Shown: piece by piece, positions 25,827 through 36,622 of the stretch
Layout of the letters: every line of letters starts with the position of its first letter
Numbering within the stretch: position 1 is the first letter of the stretch
Assembly: GCA_037577475.1 (NCBI GenBank)
Contig: CM075197.1
Span: 23,431,150 to 23,495,149, forward strand
Direction: 5' to 3'
Length of the DNA stretch: 64,000 nucleotides
Source of the DNA: Chaunax sp. Z400
Lineage: Eukaryota; Chordata; Actinopteri; Lophiiformes; Chaunacidae
Notes under the pieces: generated by a model
The model's input: only the letters and a program-made list of their open reading frames with translations
Database searches by the model: none
What the model was told of the DNA's origin: nothing
Program-made: the position numbers and the translations under genes

Positions 25827-28800
25827 CTGTGGGGAGAAAAGGAGGAGAAATAGATGAAAACGCATAAAAGGATCATAAAAATACCAGGAAGATTAAAACA
25901 TTAGTGTCTGTAATTTGCTACAACATGGAAGTTACTAAAATATTTTAAATCAATACCACGAAATGACATCACATGTCAATAAACACAAGTTATTGACAAA
26001 AAGCCAGCCATGCTGTGATTGATTTATATTAAATCTAGACAGCACTCATTTTTCCCATTGTACCTAAAGGCCACACGCAAGTCATAATATGACTCTTTAA
26101 CCATGAAAACTTACCCTTACAATTTGTTATCAGATTGGTATCATTATTAGTTTGATAGTTATTCAAGAAAAACAATATTCCACTAATGGCTAGTTTTCTT
26201 CAGGATCCAGCTCAGTAACTTTTGGAGATGCATCGAATTTGACACCAAACTGAATCAGCACAGTTTCAACTGCCATTTGATCTTAGATGGAAGTCTGTAG
26301 CGTTGTTATCTGTTATCTCACAGTTGTGAATTTTGCATGATCCATTCCGGAGGTGGTGATGAAGAATGTTTAAACTCACCCTTAGTCTCTTGATGCCGGC
26401 GCGGGTGATCTGCTGGCAGTCATAGAGCTCGATGCGATCCAGACTATGGCAGTTCTTCAGGTGCTCCAGTGAGGCGTCTGTGATCAGGGGGCAGTTGTCC
26501 AGCTCGATCACCTCCAGACGGTCATGAGCGCAGGGGCCGCTGCCGAGGTGTCTGATGCCATCGTCGGTGATCAGCTCACAGTGAGACAGGCTCTACGGGA
26601 ACACAGTTGTAGCTCCATTACTCATCATGAACAAGCTGCAGCATTGTGCTTATTAATAATACAGGAGCAAAATATGTTCAAGTGGCATGAACACACTCAC
26701 CAGGACTTGCAAACGAGGGCAGTGGATAGACAGCTGTATGAGCGTTCCATCTGTGATCTGATGCAAAAAATAGAAAGAGACACATTCAGGTTCCAAATAA
26801 CAGCAGGGGGGTAACGAATGGGAGAAGCTGGGATCGTTTATTTACCTGCACACATTCTTCTAAATCCATCTTCTCAAGCTCGTGACAGTTCTGAAAGAAA
26901 CAATCGTTTTTTTTGAGACAAAAATCTTGATTTGTTATTAACATATTTTGGGATCAAAGCCAAAGTGACCTCAACTATAAATATTGTGGATCTGTTAGCA
27001 GAGTCTATGCGCCTGCATGCAGCCAAGAGGCAGATGACAAACTCACCCTTGCTAATGTAGTGAAGCCCACGTCTGTAAGCTGAGAGCAGCGAGCCACTTC
27101 TAATATTCTGAAAGGAGAACAAGAGGATCAGAGATTTACACAATGGCATCACTTCACAATCTGTCACTCATTGGGAATCTTGAGATGATTCAGATTTATT
27201 TCAGATTTATTCATTGCTCACTACAATCGCCATTATTATCTCTATGTTACCTGCAGGGTTTAATGAATAATCAAGTTTTATAATAATTATTTTACACCAA
27301 GACACAAAATCAACCCCAACGAGTCATTTAAGGTAAAAGTCTTAAAATCTTGTTTTGCAAGAAATTGGAAAATGTGTGGGAGAAAACCAGCTGTTTACAT
27401 TTAAGTTTCTCAGATTAAGAGGAAAGTTACATTTTTAGGGTCTATTAAGTGGTCTATAATGAACATCTGGGTGAGAATGTGTGTGTGTGTGGGTGTGTAA
27501 AAATCACCTGAGGCGAGGGCAGTTCTGTCCCAGGGCGTGCAGGATGGCGTCTGTGATATTGGCACAGCCCGACACACACAGAGACTGCAGGCGGTGACAA
27601 CCTCGGCAAATTGTGATGAGTCCCTCATCTGTGATCTGCTGCTCACAGGGAGTGAAAATTTGTTTGTGGTCACTTAAATTCACATCACGCCGTGAGAGGC
27701 TAATGAGATTTATTTCCCCTGCATTTTCTGTTTAAGCTTTTGCGAAAGAAAGACGCAGGAAGAAAGAACATGCGAGAAAAGAAGAAGAGTGTAACAAAGA
27801 AGAGGAACAAGCGGGACAAGATGAGACGATGAGTTCCTGAGGTGTGAGATGAGAATGAGATTAAAAGATGGGGGGGAGGAGGAGAGTATTGAAGTGATGA
27901 TGAAAAACAGGGGATTTTTGGAGACAGATACAATCAGAGAATGAAAACTTATTTGGTTTCATGTCATATGTCTAGAGTGTGATACAAATATTCTCATGAG
28001 CAAATTAAAGTGTAATCACACACACAGATCACTTGCACACAAATTCAACTACAGAGTTGAACATGCAACTGCAAGAGGGAAATAACCAAACAGAAAAGAA
28101 TGGCATGTTTGTGTATACAACTAGGCAACAGGAGCACAAAGCAAGCCACCGCGTTGGAGGGCAGTCAAACGGGTAACTCTCAAAGTTGAGTGGCCCAATT
28201 ATGATTAGTCACTTTCAACATGATCACACCCTCCTTTAACTTTGATTTACAGCTCCTGTAATTTAACTACAGTCAGACAGTTTGTCTGGATGCTTGCTAA
28301 TTTGTCTGTTTTCCAAACTACTTTAGATTAAACCAAAAAAAATTATTATAAATTGCGATATGGGGCATTGAATTTGATGAATTTACTGTTTGTCAGAATA
28401 GAAATGAAAGAATTAGGTGGGGAAAATGACAGATGCTGGAGTTGTAATACCATTGGTACCACCATGGTGAAATTAGATCTGTTTTATGGAGGAAACATTC
28501 TGGTTTCCCCCTAAATGTCCTCCAGCCACTCAGCCTCAACTCTCTGATTACAGAAGCAGTCGATCAAGATTCAAGAAGGGTGTGATCGCGCTGAAAGTGA
28601 GGGCTGACGCCTCCCTGGTCTCCACCCCGAAACTGTCAGGTCAGGTGGAATAGAGTGATCTTAAACTCATTTGTGAGGGTGTATATGGTGGCTTCTTTGT
28701 GCACTTACTTAGTTCTGCGACAGCTGCTTGTACAACTCTGTTGTTGAATTTGTGTGCAAGGACTTTCTGTAAGCCCATATTGTGATGGTAGGAGTTAATA

Positions 28801-31800
28801 TTTGCAGCCGTGACATAACATCGTTTGCTCTTGGGCGTGTTTCATCACACTTACGACTGATCTGATGCCATAATATACATTGTGTGAGCAGTTTTCACAG
28901 ACTATTGCATATTTGGAATGGAGGTCGCCTGTGGGTTTTGAAGAGCACAACATGTACTTGGTGCCTACCAGCCAAAATATCCTGGAAAGTAACCAACAGC
29001 AGTCTTGTACTTTTCTATTTTTAAAGGGTCTAGATTCGAGGGTTTTATCATGTTTACAGAGAGGCATTCCATTTAATCAGAATGAAATGTACCCACAAAG
29101 TACATACATACATTCATCTGGTTCATCTTCCAGTCTTGTCAGCTGTACTTACTGAGCATGTCTGCAAGTTGAGTGTGACCAGCTCTGGACAGTGACCTCC
29201 GATATGTTTCAGAGCCTCATCCTCTAGCTGTGGAAGAGATTGACATGTGAAATCAAACTACTCTTATCAAAGGCATAGCAGGATACTAAGTCAATATAGC
29301 CATTAAACTCCAATCTACTGTCACTCGTACAAGTTTTGATTAGAAAGACCTCACAATACAACACAACTGCAGCACTACAGCCTCTAATATTAACTTAGCA
29401 ATACCGTCTTTTCACACCATACTGTTGATATAACAGACTGGTGCTGTAAGAAGAAGGCTTTCACATTTGCTGTTACAACATTTGGCATGTAAACACACTC
29501 TGCTGCAAAGGAAGAGATGGATTTTAAATATGCAGTGACAGCAACTGTGTCTCGTTGAGAACAGAAAGAAGAGGAACCTGGTAGTTAGTGTGACAGGTGG
29601 TTGCCATTATGACAAAATATACTGTTAACACTGCCGCCCACATTGAGTGCAGTGTTGAGAAATAACAACATTGCACTTAAAAAGTCCCCAACTGAAACAA
29701 CGAGTTCTACAAATCAAGGTGCATGAAGCCCTTAAACGTACCTGTGTGCATCCCTTGAGAAAAAGGCCCTTAAGTCCAGGGCAGGAACGCACCAAGGCCT
29801 GGATGCCATCCTTGGTGACCTGATCACACCAGGAGATGTTGAGCTGCTCCAGCAGGGGACAACCCTCACTGGCAGGTGGAAATAAAAAAAAAAGCCAAGT
29901 GAGAGGTGGAAAAAGGCAAGAACTGGAAAATTTGCATCCAAGCACACTTAATGGAAAAACCCTATTGTGCTTAGGGCGATAGACCATAACCTCTATCATA
30001 GGTAAATGTGAGCAAACGGACATGAAACTCTCCTGAAGGCCCATTTATGCCATACGTTAAAGACGGACGGGGCCTTCTGAACGTCTTCTGCGTTCATTCC
30101 ATATGTAATCGAGTACGTTTTCCGAGAGGTTACGGATACAGACGAGACGGACGGAACAGAGCGATACCACCAGAAACGGTTGAGGGCAGTGTAGCTACAA
30201 CTCATGCAAGGTATGACAAATGTGTACGGACACAACGAAGAAGAAGAAAAAAGTTCAGCAAAAAAGTGAAAGACAGACCATATACGGACGGACAGACAGA
30301 CCATATACGGACGGACAGGCAGACCATATACGGACGGACAGACCATATACGGACAGACAGACCATATACGGACAGGCAGACCATATACGGACGGACAGAC
30401 CATATACGGACGGACAGACCATATACGGACAGACAGACCATATACGGACAGACAGACCATATACGGACAGGCAGACCATATACGGACGGACAGACCATAT
30501 ACGGACAGGCAGACCATATACGGACAGACAGACCATATACGGACAGGCAGACCATATACGGACGGACAGACCATATACGGACAGACAGACCATATACGGA
30601 CAGACAGACCATATACGGACAGACAGACCATATACGGACAGACAGACCATATATGGACAGACGTCTCCAATTTCTTATGAAGAGGGAGCACAAATGGACC
30701 TTTAGTTCAAATTGCCCAATAATGTAAGAAAAAAAACCACACTGATGAAAACAATTATTAGATGCACACCTTTAGGGCTCCTACTAATCATATGTAAAAA
30801 AAAAATCCATTGCATTCTGTCCACTGGTTTTTGAGAGGATGTGGACAGACTGTAACCCTATTATGTGCGGACAGACAAGGGTAACCCTATATGGCCCCTT
30901 TGGTGGGGGCATAAAAAATATTATAGGAAAAATATTGAAGCAAAGAGTAAAGTAGATGGAGACGAGATTTTCTCACCTCCGTGTCACTGAGAGTCAAAGA
31001 GGCTTACAACCACCATATGTTATCAAATGCATTAAATCCCTGAGGGATAAAAGCTGGTGTTGAATGAGGATCCTTAATATTCAGTGTTAGAAACGCATCA
31101 CACCATTGGTCCTACAGGTACATACCTGAGAGCTTTGAGTGACAGGTTGGTGATTGAGGTACAGGAGGCGAGGTCCAGGTGCTTCAGCTTTGGGCAGAAC
31201 TTGCTGAGGCTGTTACACGTGCTGCGGAAGAGAAAGACGATGAGGGTTTTGAAACGATGTTCGGACAGACTGGCCTCCCAGAACGATTCACATACCTGTC
31301 CGTGATCTTGGTGCAGCCGTTCAGACTAAGTAACTCGATGTTTCTGCAGTTTTGCGAGAAAGTCCTACAAAAAAATATATTAAAAAAAAAAAATATGTGA
31401 AGATGTTTGTTGTGGGACATTATGATGAGCTTTTTTCTTTCCAGTTTTTGTATGTTTGATTAATTATAGAAACAGTGGACGGATTAAATCGATGATGAAG
31501 ACAATCATCAGCTGAAGCTTGAGTCTGAACTACGATTTCTATCAGGCCAAATCCTTGCATAACTCACCTCAGGGCGCTGTCACCCACACCCAGGCAACCC
31601 CGCAGACTCAGTTTCCTAAGGAACCCGCCACATCTCTTTGAGATATTCTCTACCACCCGACCCTGCAACAGAAAAAAAATCCACTCAGCCTGCTTCTACA
31701 CCTCTATCTAGAGTATTGCAAGAGCATTAAGAGTGACATGTGAATGGAAATGTACGCAGCAAAGATTGAAGGAAAGAGTCACTTAGATGGAGATGAGATT

Positions 31801-34800
31801 TTCTCACCTCAATGTCCCTCTGAAAGTCAAAGAGGTCGATTCGTTGCCAGTTGCTACCATCCAAGGCCAGAACATTCCAGGACTGAGAGCAGGAAGGGAG
31901 CAACGGGCGTTTAGGGTCGAGATTCTTCTCAGAAATACAACATGCACACACAGACAAACACGCACAACACCTTGTGAACACAAACTCACCCGTGAGACCT
32001 GGGCACACCGACAGAGTGTCACCACATCCAGAAAGGAGAAGATTCTGGAAGATAGACAGGGACGGTTTAGACACCCTGATCCCCGCTGCCAGAAGCTTCC
32101 TCTTTACACTAAACTTTGCCCTCAGCTCAGCCCCGTGTCTGCTTCCACTCACAGCACAATGGTGTGAATAAATCAGCTAATATTGTCTTTGACTGTCAGC
32201 AGGATAGAAATGTTTGTTCAGTTTGCAGGATAGACAAGTTTACTTAAAGTCGGGTGTCCTGGTGAGGAAGACATGCAATCTGCCTCTAAGGAACAGAGCT
32301 GTATACTTACAACATACATCAGTGCAGCAAAAACTATATTTGAATCTTGGCGTGAATACAGTGAGTCCTTGCAACAGCCTGTCAGCCTCACAAATCAGGG
32401 TAACTGAACCTGGCAAAGCAGCACAGTCAGCAGCCACAGCACAGGCAGCTTGGCTGGCAAGGCCGAGGCTTGAATTATGGCCTTCATTTTCTGTTAGCTC
32501 AGGGGCTCTTAAGGTTGTTTATTTATTTTTTATTTTTTTTGTGCCTGTAATCTATTTGAGTGCTTTATAGCCTCAAGAATCTCTTTTTAATGGCAGTTTT
32601 AGAATTAAAGGAGCAGAGGAGGGTGTGGAATGAGGGAAAATTGTCATCCTGGTGGTTCGTTTAGTTGAAATATCAGCTTAAGGGCAAGTGAGCATTCAGT
32701 ACATGATTGTGAGATGCGTGACGTGTGTGTCTGTGGTTCGCGGTTTTGGGAGGAGGAGGGTGCTGTGCATAGAAAATAATGCCTCCCTGCGTTCGCTCCC
32801 GAAGGCAGAGCGGTGACAGTACGCAACATGCCATTTTTACTTGCCAAACAAAACCCTGCAGACAGTCTGACTGAAGTGTTTGAAATGTCACTCACCGAAG
32901 CAACAGCTCCTTGGGCAGCTTCTTATTGATGACTGCCTCATCGCTGTTGGTGAACATCTGAAAGAGTGCAGAAGATAACATCAGACCTGGCAGCCGGTTT
33001 TAACGTAGCCGGGACCCGCCCCTCATCACTCACCTCACTCAAGGATGGCCCCAGAATATAAACAAGGATAAATGATCGTAATCTCATCAGCTGAGGTGGA
33101 TTCCATGTTGAGTCATGGTACGAAAAAATAAAGGGTGATAGAAGATAAAGCAGCGCATGAAACTGGATTTTGTGTCTAAGACAAAAAAAATCAGCAGGAG
33201 AGGACTTCGTACTGTCGCCAACAGAGCTGTGCTTTCGTGTTATCTTCTCTGAAGGCTTATCATTGCCTTACTTCCTGTGTTGTTTACACAGTTGAATTCA
33301 CATCACCGTATAATGGGAATGTACACTGGAATTGGTTACAATATATCTTTCGTGACAAATAGCTCCGGCTTCTGCAAACAGCGAATTAAATTTCTACAAA
33401 AATAATTGAATGCTGTGTGTGTGTGTGTGTGTGTGTGTGTGCAATCATTTATAACACGCAGGAAACGCTTCGGTACACACAGAGACAACAAATGAGCATT
33501 TATTAAGATGCAACTGCTTAGACACCCACACACACCCACTTACTGAGGATCCCAGGGTTCTCATAATTTGCCAGAAATCATACTCTGCAGGATTTCTATG
33601 CAGGATGTTGCAACGATAGCATTTGGGAGCATCCACTCAGTCACACTAAGGCAAAGCAACATCTGGCCCAATCCTTTCCTCCATATATTTAGAAAGATAA
33701 ACCGAAACCAGGGGCAGGCTAACTGAGGGGTGGGAGCTTTAGCGTCTAAATAAAAAGTGCTGGAAGGCACATGTTATTTACAAGAGGCAAACATCTGTGA
33801 CAAGATCAACAAGGACTATGCAAGTCCTTATTTGCACTTAGATAAACAAATATGATGAAACTATAATATCAAAATAAACGAAATATTTATTGCTTGTGTC
33901 TAAACAAAAGAAATGATTAATAGATAATAGAGTGTGTTTATTTGATTACGGGTGTCAATCCTTAAACTATATTCACACCAGCTTTACAGAGCAATTGATT
34001 TTGAGAGTCTTACACACTTAAACCTATTCATTAGCTCACAAAAACAAAGTGACAGGTTTGCCTGTTTAAAAATCCAGTCAGCTCTGGGTCAAAGCCTCTC
34101 TATGTCTCTCTGATAAACATACAAACTCCACACACACACAGACACAGACACACACACACACAGAGCTGTCTATGCAGGGGCTGCCTGCCAGCGCACACAT
34201 ATAAAATTTTGAGGGAGTAAGAAGGAACAGACATTCATGTTTGGATTTGGGGCAAACTGACTCCGACAGCTCGCCTTCCATGGTGTTACTTTCTGACCAA
34301 ATAATCCAGGGCCATTTCCAAAGAGCCACATGTGCATGGTCAACGGGCATACACTGTCCCCTTTTGTACTCTAACATAAAATGAACCTGATGCTGCATGA
34401 ATGTGAGCATTATGTTTTCTCCACTGGCCAGCTTTAGTCAGTGAAGCAGGCCAGGCAGGAGGTAAAAAGCTGAGTGAGCTGTAACCCCCAGCTAGATATC
34501 ATTGTAAAGCAAAACAAAAAGTGATAACATTTAAAAAAAACTTTAAATGCAATGTAGACTATAGTCAGACATGAAGTACATTACGAATGAATCCATTTAA
34601 AACACAATAAACAGAGTTCTTAATTGGCATAAGCTCCTCATTTGGATTATGTGACTGCTGTAACTCACGTTGCATTGTTTACAATACGTCACCAGAGAAA
34701 GAGCCACGTAATGTGATTCGTCCAATCAGCCGTCAGCCATCTAGATGGCTGAATCAATCTATTGGTTTGTTAACACACATGCTAGTCAATGAGGTTATGT

Positions 34801-36622
34801 GAAGTGTAGAACAGAAGTAAGAGGACATTAAACACCACCATCTTTATTGACCTGAGAATTAGATTAAGGATGCCCACAGGATTGATCACAATCTAAAATC
34901 GACCGATTGTCCACCCCTTAACTGTGATGCATGCCTTGATGTAAATCAGTGGCTAAATTGGGTTCAGTTTTAGACTTTATACTGTCATAAGACATATGCA
35001 ATAGAAAAAATAACAGCAGTTAAATGACTGATTCATGGCCCACAGTCTAAACTGCTTCAACAGCATTAATTCCAGCAACTATAAATAACACAGTGGTAAT
35101 ACCAAAGACAATATGAGTCATTAATGCCTGTCTACTTTACAGAGTGCTGTAGCCTTTTGTTATGGACTAGTATACAACAGATCAGTATGTACTGCAGAGC
35201 AGTAAAGCCACACAGAATAGAAGACAACATTTCAGGCAAGGACTTTCAAAGTAAAACTATCGCTGGCCGAAAATTTAGGAATGAGTTTGACCACTGTGCA
35301 TTTTTGATTTAGTTGCCCTAATAGAAGTTTCCAAATTGAAAAGAAAGACTATGATGCATCAGAAATTAGCCTGCATGAACTTAAAAGTCTATTATGTCTT
35401 GAAAGTTGTGAAAAGGCAAGCATTGCGATGATAGTTCTATGTTTGATTTTTTCTCTACTTGTCATGAAGATGACAAGTAGAGAAATGTGCTATATATCTT
35501 CTTTTATATGTTTTGTTGTTTGTGGACCTCAGAATGAATAGTTTATAACTTAGTGGCAGCTAATGGGAATACAAATAAATAAACAAAAATAAATTATAAA
35601 ATTTAAAGGATGGCAATTGTTTACTCTTATTTTGAAAGCAATTGTACGCAACTTCCGGTATTTGCCTTTCTCGAATCCGGTTACTTAGTCGAGCAGCTCT
35701 ACCGCAGCTGTCGGTCCAGAAGGTAACGACCTGAATCTTCTGAGTCGTCAGCTGTTGCACCGTTAAAAATAAATAAAACCGCACACAAATCCCACGCTAT
35801 CTGGGGATTAAACAACACCAAGTACTCAGGCTTCACAGCCCAATGTCACCGGCCGGATATATAACGAGAATTTGTTATTACCAAAATGCGCTTGCGACAC
35901 AAACTTTATGGTGAATGCAAAACAACAACATTGCAGCTTATGTGTGTGTGTGTACATGCGGACCCTCTGCTATCAGTATAGGCTACAGGACTGGGACTTT
36001 GGGCCCATTTGTTGATAGTTCTATGCTAATACTGGGTGCCTGTAGCAGTGAGAAACTAAGGCCGCAGCGGCCGTGGATATACACAACCCGACTCGTGAGA
36101 AATCGCTCCAAAGGTCGTTAAAAATATCAACACCCCACCAGCTGTGAGGAAAATTATGAAAAAAACGGAGCCATGGCTTAAAGGACAAATTCCCTTTCCT
36201 GAAAAATAGGCCTATGTTAACGTGAGCCGCGTGCTCCATGTAGCCTCTTTGTTTTGACGATGCAAAAGGAAACGAGGACGTTTTAGGACCTTTAAAACTC
36301 GTTTTTATTGATGAACAACACGACAGACCTAATGGAAACACAGACTAGTGTCCTCAACGAAATAAAAAACCAGGCCCAGGCTATATGTTGTTTGGACAAA
36401 ACAACAGCGTTTGACCTAATCCCAAACACTGCGGAAGCTGCATCAACAGCCTCACCATAAAAGTCGCAGTTTTACAATAAATACAGCAACAGTCATAATG
36501 TAGGCCCATAGCCTGACGTTTTGAACAGCTACGTTGAATGTGAGTCAATAAGTGTCAGCTAATGTTGATGTTCAACTCACCTCAAACCGGCTCCGCGAAA
36601 CACCGTTTACCTCCTTCCCCAT
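25719..36622 (-). CDS. fbxl20: fbxl20, F-box and leucine-rich repeat protein 20 (SCRAPPER), complete
   Basis: Substrate receptor of an SCF (SKP1-CUL1-F-box) ubiquitin ligase. The mammalian protein is known for turnover of the presynaptic protein RIM1. Fifteen coding exons (36581-36622, 32896-32957, 31990-32044, 31808-31882, 31568-31662, 31296-31364, 31126-31221, 29742-29868, 29153-29227, 27508-27638, 27047-27107, 26846-26890, 26701-26757, 26380-26592, 25719-25826) sum to 1311 nt. That is 436 residues plus stop, the same length as human FBXL20, with every phase matching. The F-box is at about 28-68 (LPKELLLRIFSFLDVVTLCR), then about a dozen cysteine-type LRRs (for example EQLNISWCDQVTKDGIQALV, LDNCPLITDASLEHLK). 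The C-terminus FCRCCVLL ends in a CaaX box (CVLL), suggesting geranylgeranylation and membrane anchoring as in FBXL2. The start MGKEVNGVSRSRFE parallels human MRRDVNGVTKSRFE, separating it from FBXL2, which has a different N-terminus. No stop or frameshift. Confidence 0.97.
26380..26592 (-). CDS. fbxl20: fbxl20 coding exon 14 (last LRRs)
   Basis: Acceptor TCCCGTAG|AGCCTG, donor CTAAGG|GTGAGT. 71 codons, from SLSHCELITDDGIRHLG to QQITRAGIKRLR. Confidence 0.97.
26701..26757 (-). CDS. fbxl20: fbxl20 coding exon 13 (57-bp exon)
   Basis: Acceptor GCATCAG|ATCACA, donor GTCCTG|GTGAGT. Encodes ITDGTLIQLSIHCPRLQVL. Confidence 0.96.
26846..26890 (-). CDS. fbxl20: fbxl20 coding exon 12 (45-bp exon)
   Basis: Acceptor CTTTCAG|AACTGT, donor GTGCAG|GTAAAT. 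Encodes NCHELEKMDLEECVQ. Confidence 0.96.
27047..27107 (-). CDS. fbxl20: fbxl20 coding exon 11 (LRR)
   Basis: Acceptor CCTTTCAG|AATATT, donor GCAAGG|GTGAGT. Encodes ILEVARCSQLTDVGFTTLAR. Confidence 0.96.
27508..27638 (-). CDS. fbxl20: fbxl20 coding exon 10 (LRR)
   Basis: Acceptor GTGAGCAG|CAGATC, donor CCTCAG|GTGATT. Encodes QITDEGLITICRGCHRLQSL and onward to ALGQNCPRL. The acceptor sits in a CAGCAG tandem, so one-residue variation is possible. Confidence 0.95.
27639..29152. other. fbxl20 intron 9
   Basis: 1.5 kb AT-rich intron with no additional feature recognised on either strand. Confidence 0.6.
29153..29227 (-). CDS. fbxl20: fbxl20 coding exon 9 (LRR)
   Basis: Acceptor TTCCACAG|CTAGAG, donor TGCTCA|GTAAGT. 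Encodes LEDEALKHIGGHCPELVTLN and LQTCS. Confidence 0.96.
29742..29868 (-). CDS. fbxl20: fbxl20 coding exon 8 (LRR)
   Basis: Acceptor CCTGCCAG|TGAGGG, donor CACACAG|GTACGT. Encodes EGCPLLEQLNISWCDQVTKD and onward to FLKGCTQ. Confidence 0.97.
30037..30914. mobile_element. Possible non-autonomous DNA transposon carrying a minisatellite
   Basis: The left end reads GGCCCATTTATGCCATACG. The right end, reverse-complemented, reads TTTATGCCCCCACC, so both ends share TTTATGCC in inverted orientation. The interior is rich in TACGGAC-like words and contains the 19-bp tandem array. No transposase frame and no clear target duplication was seen. Lies in fbxl20 intron 7. Confidence 0.4.
30271..30663. repeat. 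19-bp minisatellite, about 20 copies
   Basis: Unit ACCATATACGGACAGACAG with variants (GGAC, AGGC) at the distal positions. The first two units are 23 bp, the rest 19 bp. The unit contains no stop codon in any frame on either strand, so long spurious open frames (up to about 230 codons) appear on both strands. Confidence 0.95.
30936..31003 (-). pseudogene. Broken partial duplicate of fbxl20 exon 4 and its donor
   Basis: About 60 of roughly 71 aligned positions match 31759-31828 by eye, covering the 3' end of exon 4, the GTGAGAAAATC donor and adjacent intron. A 2-nt deletion relative to exon 4 shifts the frame and makes a TGA, and there is no copy of the exon's 5' half or acceptor. It is therefore not a usable alternative exon. 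Confidence 0.75.
31126..31221 (-). CDS. fbxl20: fbxl20 coding exon 7 (LRR)
   Basis: Acceptor CTTCCGCAG|CACGTG, donor CTCTCAG|GTATGT. Encodes TCNSLSKFCPKLKHLDLASC then TSITNLSLKAL. Confidence 0.96.
31296..31364 (-). CDS. fbxl20: fbxl20 coding exon 6 (LRR)
   Basis: Acceptor TTTTGTAG|GACTTT, donor GGACAG|GTATGT. Encodes TFSQNCRNIELLSLNGCTKI and TD. Confidence 0.96.
31568..31662 (-). CDS. fbxl20: fbxl20 coding exon 5 (LRR region begins)
   Basis: Acceptor TGTTGCAG|GGTCGG, donor CCTGAG|GTGAGT. Encodes GRVVENISKRCGGFLRKLSL then RGCLGVGDSAL. Confidence 0.97.
31808..31882 (-). CDS. fbxl20: fbxl20 coding exon 4 (end of F-box)
   Basis: Acceptor GCTCTCAG|TCCTGG, donor ATTGAG|GTGAGA. Encodes SWNVLALDGSNWQRIDLFDF plus QRDIE. 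A broken copy of its 3' part lies at 30936-31003. Confidence 0.97.
31990..32044 (-). CDS. fbxl20: fbxl20 coding exon 3 (F-box core)
   Basis: Acceptor ATCTTCCAG|AATCTT, donor TCACGG|GTGAGT. Encodes IFSFLDVVTLCRCAQVSR. Confidence 0.96.
32896..32957 (-). CDS. fbxl20: fbxl20 coding exon 2 (start of F-box)
   Basis: Acceptor CTTTCAG|ATGTTC, donor CTTCG|GTGAGT. Encodes MFTNSDEAVINKKLPKELLL, near-identical to human. Confidence 0.96.
32958..36580. other. fbxl20 intron 1 (3.6 kb)
   Basis: Contains GT repeats at 33411-33441, CA repeats near 34128-34161 and a perfect hairpin at 35450-35485. No coding feature recognised. Confidence 0.65.
35450..35485. repeat. Perfect 16-bp inverted repeat with 4-nt loop
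   Basis: TTTCTCTACTTGTCAT is followed by loop GAAG and the exact reverse complement ATGACAAGTAGAGAAA. The flanks do not extend the pairing, so it is short for a microRNA precursor. Confidence 0.9.
36581..36622 (-). CDS. fbxl20: fbxl20 coding exon 1 (start codon)
   Basis: Encodes MGKEVNGVSRSRFE in 14 codons, donor TTTGAG|GTGAGT. A 3.6-kb intron follows, typical of a first intron. Confidence 0.92.

Noticed and set aside
30047..30727. Overlapping long open frames on both strands (160-230 codons)
   Set aside because: Produced by a stop-free 19-bp tandem repeat; translations are periodic and occur in all frames.
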